In this document: positions 5,525-5,592 of the stretch, in pieces
How positions within the stretch are numbered: position 1 is the stretch's first letter
How the letters are laid out: each line of letters opens with the position of its first letter
Assembly: GCA_002317225.1 (NCBI GenBank)
Contig: DCIW01000022.1
Coordinates: 737 to 6,328 of the forward strand
Length of the DNA: 5,592 bases
Source: Prevotellaceae bacterium UBA1716
GTDB taxonomy: Bacteria; Bacteroidota; Bacteroidia; Bacteroidales; Bacteroidaceae
Direction: 5' to 3'
Notes under the pieces: generated by a model
What the model was told of the DNA's origin: nothing
Databases searched by the model: none
What the model saw: the letters and a program-made list of their open reading frames with translations, nothing else
Translations under genes and position numbers: made by a program

Positions 5525-5592
5525 ATGAAAACGATACTTTTAACCTTTGCTATGATGTTTGCGTCGACAGTTTATGCACAAGTTGACATCAC
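5525..5592 (+). CDS. N-terminus of an exported protein (partial, divergent gene)
   Basis: An ATG at 5525 begins a frame open to the window end, giving 22 full codons. It has a basic MKT start, a hydrophobic core (ILLTFAMMFAS) and a likely signal-peptidase site TVYA before QVD, so the product is exported. The family cannot be judged from so little. The start is preceded by an A-rich leader (AACAAAAAATAAC), usual for Bacteroidetes, and by a possible -7 element at 5483-5490. It is transcribed away from the DUF4468 operon. Confidence 0.72.
   Translation, partial: MKTILLTFAMMFASTVYAQVDI

Overview
The window reads as chromosomal DNA from a Bacteroidales bacterium, most likely Prevotella or a close relative. 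Three things suggest this. The protein families (a Porin_10-type outer-membrane porin, a DUF4468 protein, a WcaJ-type sugar transferase ending in GGEKGNAY) are typical of that order. Four sites match the Bacteroidetes -7 promoter element TAnnTTTGY. Start codons are preceded by A/T-rich leaders without Shine-Dalgarno sequences. The assignment rests on remembered family patterns, not on a database search.

Layout: all complete genes lie on the minus strand, so the order of transcription runs from right to left. At the right edge (5525-5592) a plus-strand gene starts with a signal peptide and is cut by the window end. It is divergent from a three-gene minus-strand unit: a secreted DUF4468 protein (4785-5426), an 86-residue protein with two membrane segments (4522-4782) and a 687-residue outer-membrane porin (2443-4506). 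Gaps of 2 and 15 nt make these a probable operon. After the porin stop there is a set of overlapping short inverted repeats (2405-2450). A -7 promoter element (2349-2356) follows, in front of a polyprenyl-phosphate sugar-1-phosphate transferase (930-2330). Between that gene and a 215-residue protein of unknown function (152-799) lies a 130-bp spacer built largely of 7-bp tandem repeats. The left edge holds the first 16 codons of another minus-strand gene (1-50), preceded by the best promoter in the window (TTTG-N19-TAAATTTG). Its N-terminus resembles the short coiled-coil protein often encoded just upstream of zapA in Bacteroidales.

Functionally, most of the window concerns the cell envelope: an outer-membrane barrel with two envelope-associated partners, and a membrane enzyme that loads the first sugar phosphate onto the lipid carrier for exopolysaccharide, capsule or O-antigen synthesis. 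No glycosyltransferase cluster is visible around that enzyme. I see no mobile element, CRISPR array, tRNA, rRNA or defence system. I found no convincing new system. The points most worth a second look are the heptamer arrays, the competing hairpins at the porin stop, the TTG start of the porin, two start sites where a promoter TTTG imitates a TTG start codon, and the unstudied DUF4468/two-TM/porin unit.
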